Below, piece by piece: positions 61,932 through 64,000 of a stretch of DNA of 64,000 nt (the first letter of the stretch is position 1; each line of letters begins with the position of its first letter). The stretch is taken from assembly GCA_020845495.1 (NCBI GenBank), contig JADLFM010000010.1, positions 1 through 64,000 on the forward strand, read 5' to 3'. Below the pieces are notes generated by a model that was given only the letters and a program-made list of their open reading frames with translations, was not told the origin of the DNA and ran no database searches. The position numbers and the translations under genes are program-made. The stretch comes from Chloroflexota bacterium. GTDB lineage: Bacteria > Chloroflexota > UBA6077 > JACCZL01.

Positions 61932-63218
61932 ATGGATATCGCACCGCCCGTCACTCCCTGGGAGCATCTCCCAACACTCGCACGGCTCGGACTGGCCCTC
62001 GCGGTCGGGCTATTCGTTGGCCTGGAGCGCGAGCGCCGGGGCAAGGAAGCGGGGTTGCGAACCTTCGGCTTCGCCGCGCTGCTGGGCGGTCTCGGCGGCC
62101 TGCTTGGGGAGAACTATGGGCCGCTGAGCATTGCTCTGCTCGGGGTGCTAGTTGCCTTCCTGAACTGGCAAGCGCTTCGCTTCGACGGCGGCGCAGAGTT
62201 GACCACCTCGGCCGCGCTGCTGGTGACCGGCTTCAACGGCCTGCTGGCCGGCCAGGGCCATACGTTCACGCCAGTCGCCGTCGCCGTGATGTCAGCGGCG
62301 CTGCTGGCCTGGAAGGAGCGGCTGGCCGGGTTCAGTCTCGGGCTGACGGAGGTCGAACTGCGTTCGGCGATCCTGCTCGGCATCCTCGCCTTCGTCATCT
62401 ACCCGATCCTGCCCGAGGCGCCGATCGATCCCTGGGGGTTGATCGAGCCACGCGCAGCCTGGGTGACCGTCATCCTGATCGCGGCGCTCGGCTTCGTGAA
62501 CTACATCCTGCTGAAGATGTATGGCGCGCGCGGTGTCGAGCTTGCCGGCTTCCTGGGTGGACTGGTCAACAGCACCGTGACCGTCACGGAGATGGCGACT
62601 CGCGTGCGCGAGACTGGCGGCCGGCTGGTCGACGCGGCCTATCGCGGTGTCGTGCTGTCGACGATGGCCTCCACCGTCCGCAATGCGTTGCTGCTGGGCG
62701 TGCTGGCCAGCAGCGCGCTCGTCGCGTCGCTCCTACCGCTGGCGCTCATGGTCGGCGCGAGCCTCGCCCTCGCACTGCTGAGCCCACGTCACAAAGTCGT
62801 CGATTCCCACTCACCGGCCTTGAACTTGTCCTCACCATTTTCGTTGCAATCGGCGCTGAAGTTCGGGGTCATCTTTCTGGTGCTCGAAGTCGCCGGGATC
62901 CTGGCGCAGCGGATGCTTGGCCAGACCGGCTTTTACGCTGTCAGTGCGGTCGGCGGCCTGGTATCGAGCGCGTCAGCCGTCGCCTCGGCCGCGTCGCTTG
63001 TGACGCATGGGCTCGCGACGCCGGCGGTGGCTGGCACCGGCGCCGTGCTGGCGTCGCTCTCCAGCGCGGTCATCAATCTGTTGCTCGTCGCGCGAGTATC
63101 GGGCGATCGTGCCCTCACCGTTCGGGTAACCGTCAGCATTGCCATCGTGATCGCGCTCGGGTGCCTGGGCATCGCCGGCGAGAACCTGCTACCGGTGTTC
63201 GCGCTGCCAGTCCACTGA
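61932..63218 (+). CDS. MgtC/SapB-type membrane protein with DUF4010
   Basis: Predicted 428 residues with about 12 transmembrane helices. The N-terminal part RLGLALAVGLFVGLERERRGKEAGLRTFG is the MgtC signature with its conserved ER motif. The C-terminal half matches the DUF4010 pattern (ELAGFLGGLVNSTVTVTEMA, SAVGGLVSSASAVASAASLV). Members are linked with magnesium or divalent-metal homeostasis, without a settled mechanism. ATG 61932 has gagga 9 bases upstream. A short stem (acgccagc/gctggcgt) follows the stop. Confidence 0.88.
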   Translation: MDIAPPVTPWEHLPTLARLGLALAVGLFVGLERERRGKEAGLRTFGFAALLGGLGGLLGENYGPLSIALLGVLVAFLNWQALRFDGGAELTTSAALLVTGFNGLLAGQGHTFTPVAVAVMSAALLAWKERLAGFSLGLTEVELRSAILLGILAFVIYPILPEAPIDPWGLIEPRAAWVTVILIAALGFVNYILLKMYGARGVELAGFLGGLVNSTVTVTEMATRVRETGGRLVDAAYRGVVLSTMASTVRNALLLGVLASSALVASLLPLALMVGASLALALLSPRHKVVDSHSPALNLSSPFSLQSALKFGVIFLVLEVAGILAQRMLGQTGFYAVSAVGGLVSSASAVASAASLVTHGLATPAVAGTGAVLASLSSAVINLLLVARVSGDRALTVRVTVSIAIVIALGCLGIAGENLLPVFALPVH

Positions 63219-63568
63219 CGCCAGCGTCGTCCCGGCTGGCGTTCACACGCCCGACGCGCTGGGAGCGGCCCCCTGAGACCCACCGGCGCCCGATACCCTC
63301 CGGCGCACGGCGCGTAGCGACACGGGTGCACGGCGCACGCTTCCTGTACGTCGTGTGGCATGTACGGAGCGTGACCCGTATCCGACTCGTCGGCCACGAT
63401 ACCCTGACGTAGCTCCCGCCGATTTCGAGTCAGACGTCACGTGCGGCGGCGCCAGGTACGCCCCCATCCTTTGGAACGGCGCCTCGCCAGCATAGGTGTG
63501 CCGTCCCGCCGGCGGTGTCCCAGGTCTCGAGCGACGCGCTGCGCCGGTCGGAGTCTGGAGGTCGCGCG
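63219..63568. other. 350-bp gap before the stress-protein gene
   Basis: The stem acgccagc/gctggcgt (63218-63225, 63235-63242) starts at the last base of the upstream stop codon and has no T-tract. The rest shows no gene or clear promoter until the ribosome site ggaggt (63557-63562). Confidence 0.45.
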
Positions 63569-64000
63569 ATGTTCACGACGATTCTCGTTCCTCTCGACGG
63601 CTCGCCGCTCGCCGAGCACGCGCTGCCGTTTGCCGAACGACTCGCCCGCTCCCACGGCGCCCGCCTGGTGCTGCTGCACGTGCAGGCGTCGTCGCCGGTC
63701 CGAGAACCGTGCCCCGCCCTGACCGAGATTGCCGCCCGTCCGCTCCTGGCCGGCCTGGACGTCGAGACCAGGACCACCGCTGTACCGCGCGCCGATGAGC
63801 TCGGACAGGCCATCCTCCACGATGCGGTGGCGTGCGGCGCCGATCTGGTGGTGCTCTCCACCCATGGGCGCGGTGGGCTCGGGCGGCTCCTGTACGGGAG
63901 CGTCGCCGACCAGATCATGCGTCAGACGACGCTGCCCCTATTGATGGTGCCGCCCGGCGCTGCTGCCTGGCAGGCCGACCGGCCTCTGCGCGCTCTCGTT
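63569..64000 (+). CDS. universal stress protein, cut by the window end
   Basis: ATG 63569 with ggaggt 6 bases upstream opens a frame that stays open to the last base (144 codons). MFTTILVPLDGSPLAEHALPFA is the UspA start, and VVLSTHGRGGLGRLLYGSVADQIM carries the ATP-binding glycine motif G-x2-G-x9-G-S-like. The frame continues past one full domain of about 130 residues, so it may be a tandem-domain protein. The gene is partial here only because the window ends. Confidence 0.85.
   Translation, partial: MFTTILVPLDGSPLAEHALPFAERLARSHGARLVLLHVQASSPVREPCPALTEIAARPLLAGLDVETRTTAVPRADELGQAILHDAVACGADLVVLSTHGRGGLGRLLYGSVADQIMRQTTLPLLMVPPGAAAWQADRPLRALV

Noticed and set aside
61472..63412. 646-codon plus-strand frame covering the zinc-ribbon and MgtC-type genes
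   Set aside because: Another plus frame in the same region encodes a coherent 12-helix membrane protein; the long frame is Arg/Pro/Gly-rich noise.

Overview
The window is GC-rich DNA in which every convincing reading frame is an ordinary bacterial chromosomal gene. Several features suggest a Chloroflexota lineage, perhaps Thermomicrobia-like: the TAT-type lipoprotein solute-binding protein with a long Ala/Pro/Thr linker, frequent GTG/TTG starts, and a Wzx/Wzy polysaccharide cluster with no outer-membrane exporter gene. That placement is inferred from gene content and composition. No rRNA, tRNA or CRISPR array was seen.

Layout. 1-6.6 kb: two divergent Cys-type sulfatases around a perfect 24-bp hairpin, a secreted gluzincin-like metalloprotease, a tiny acidic peptide gene antisense to the protease 3' end, and an alpha/beta hydrolase. 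7-11 kb: a peptide/nickel-type ABC importer (lipoprotein plus two permeases) with no ATPase genes. 11.3-13.9 kb: a secreted two-domain protein and an unknown membrane protein. 14.1-19.2 kb: a purine-degradation operon (molybdopterin hydroxylase large subunit, allantoinase, HIU hydrolase, OHCU decarboxylase) without a urate oxidase.

19.2-46.1 kb is a large exopolysaccharide locus. It holds glycosyltransferases (GT2 and GT4 types, WecG type and a membrane synthase type), a Wzx flippase, a Wzy-type ligase/polymerase, a UDP-glucuronate decarboxylase-like enzyme, a hexapeptide acyltransferase, a Wzz-type co-polymerase with a separate tyrosine-kinase-type ATPase, and a polyprenyl-phosphate sugar transferase. 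Less usual members are a membrane-anchored J-domain protein, a 690-residue HlyD-like adaptor with repeated coiled hairpins, small membrane proteins and an orphan OmpR-type regulator. Most genes from 41.0 kb back to 22.2 kb run on the minus strand, often with ATGA/GTGA overlaps.

46.1-50 kb looks like an accessory patch: a helix-turn-helix protein behind a good promoter and structured leader, a tyrosine recombinase, a 97-bp element with inverted ends, and a 24-residue membrane peptide. 50-64 kb is mixed metabolism: two SDR dehydrogenases, a beta-lactamase-family serine hydrolase, a zinc alcohol dehydrogenase, small membrane proteins, a minimal RTX-repeat secreted protein, a NodU/CmcH carbamoyltransferase, a TrpB2-type PLP enzyme, a conserved unknown protein behind a consensus promoter, a dual-specificity-type phosphatase, a zinc-ribbon protein, an MgtC/DUF4010 membrane protein and a universal stress protein cut by the window end.

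Two sequence habits recur. Long, nearly perfect GC-rich hairpins lacking U-tracts lie in several intergenic regions, most often just after genes. Short (15-24 bp) tandem duplications lie in or just after gene ends, two of which copy the stop codon itself.
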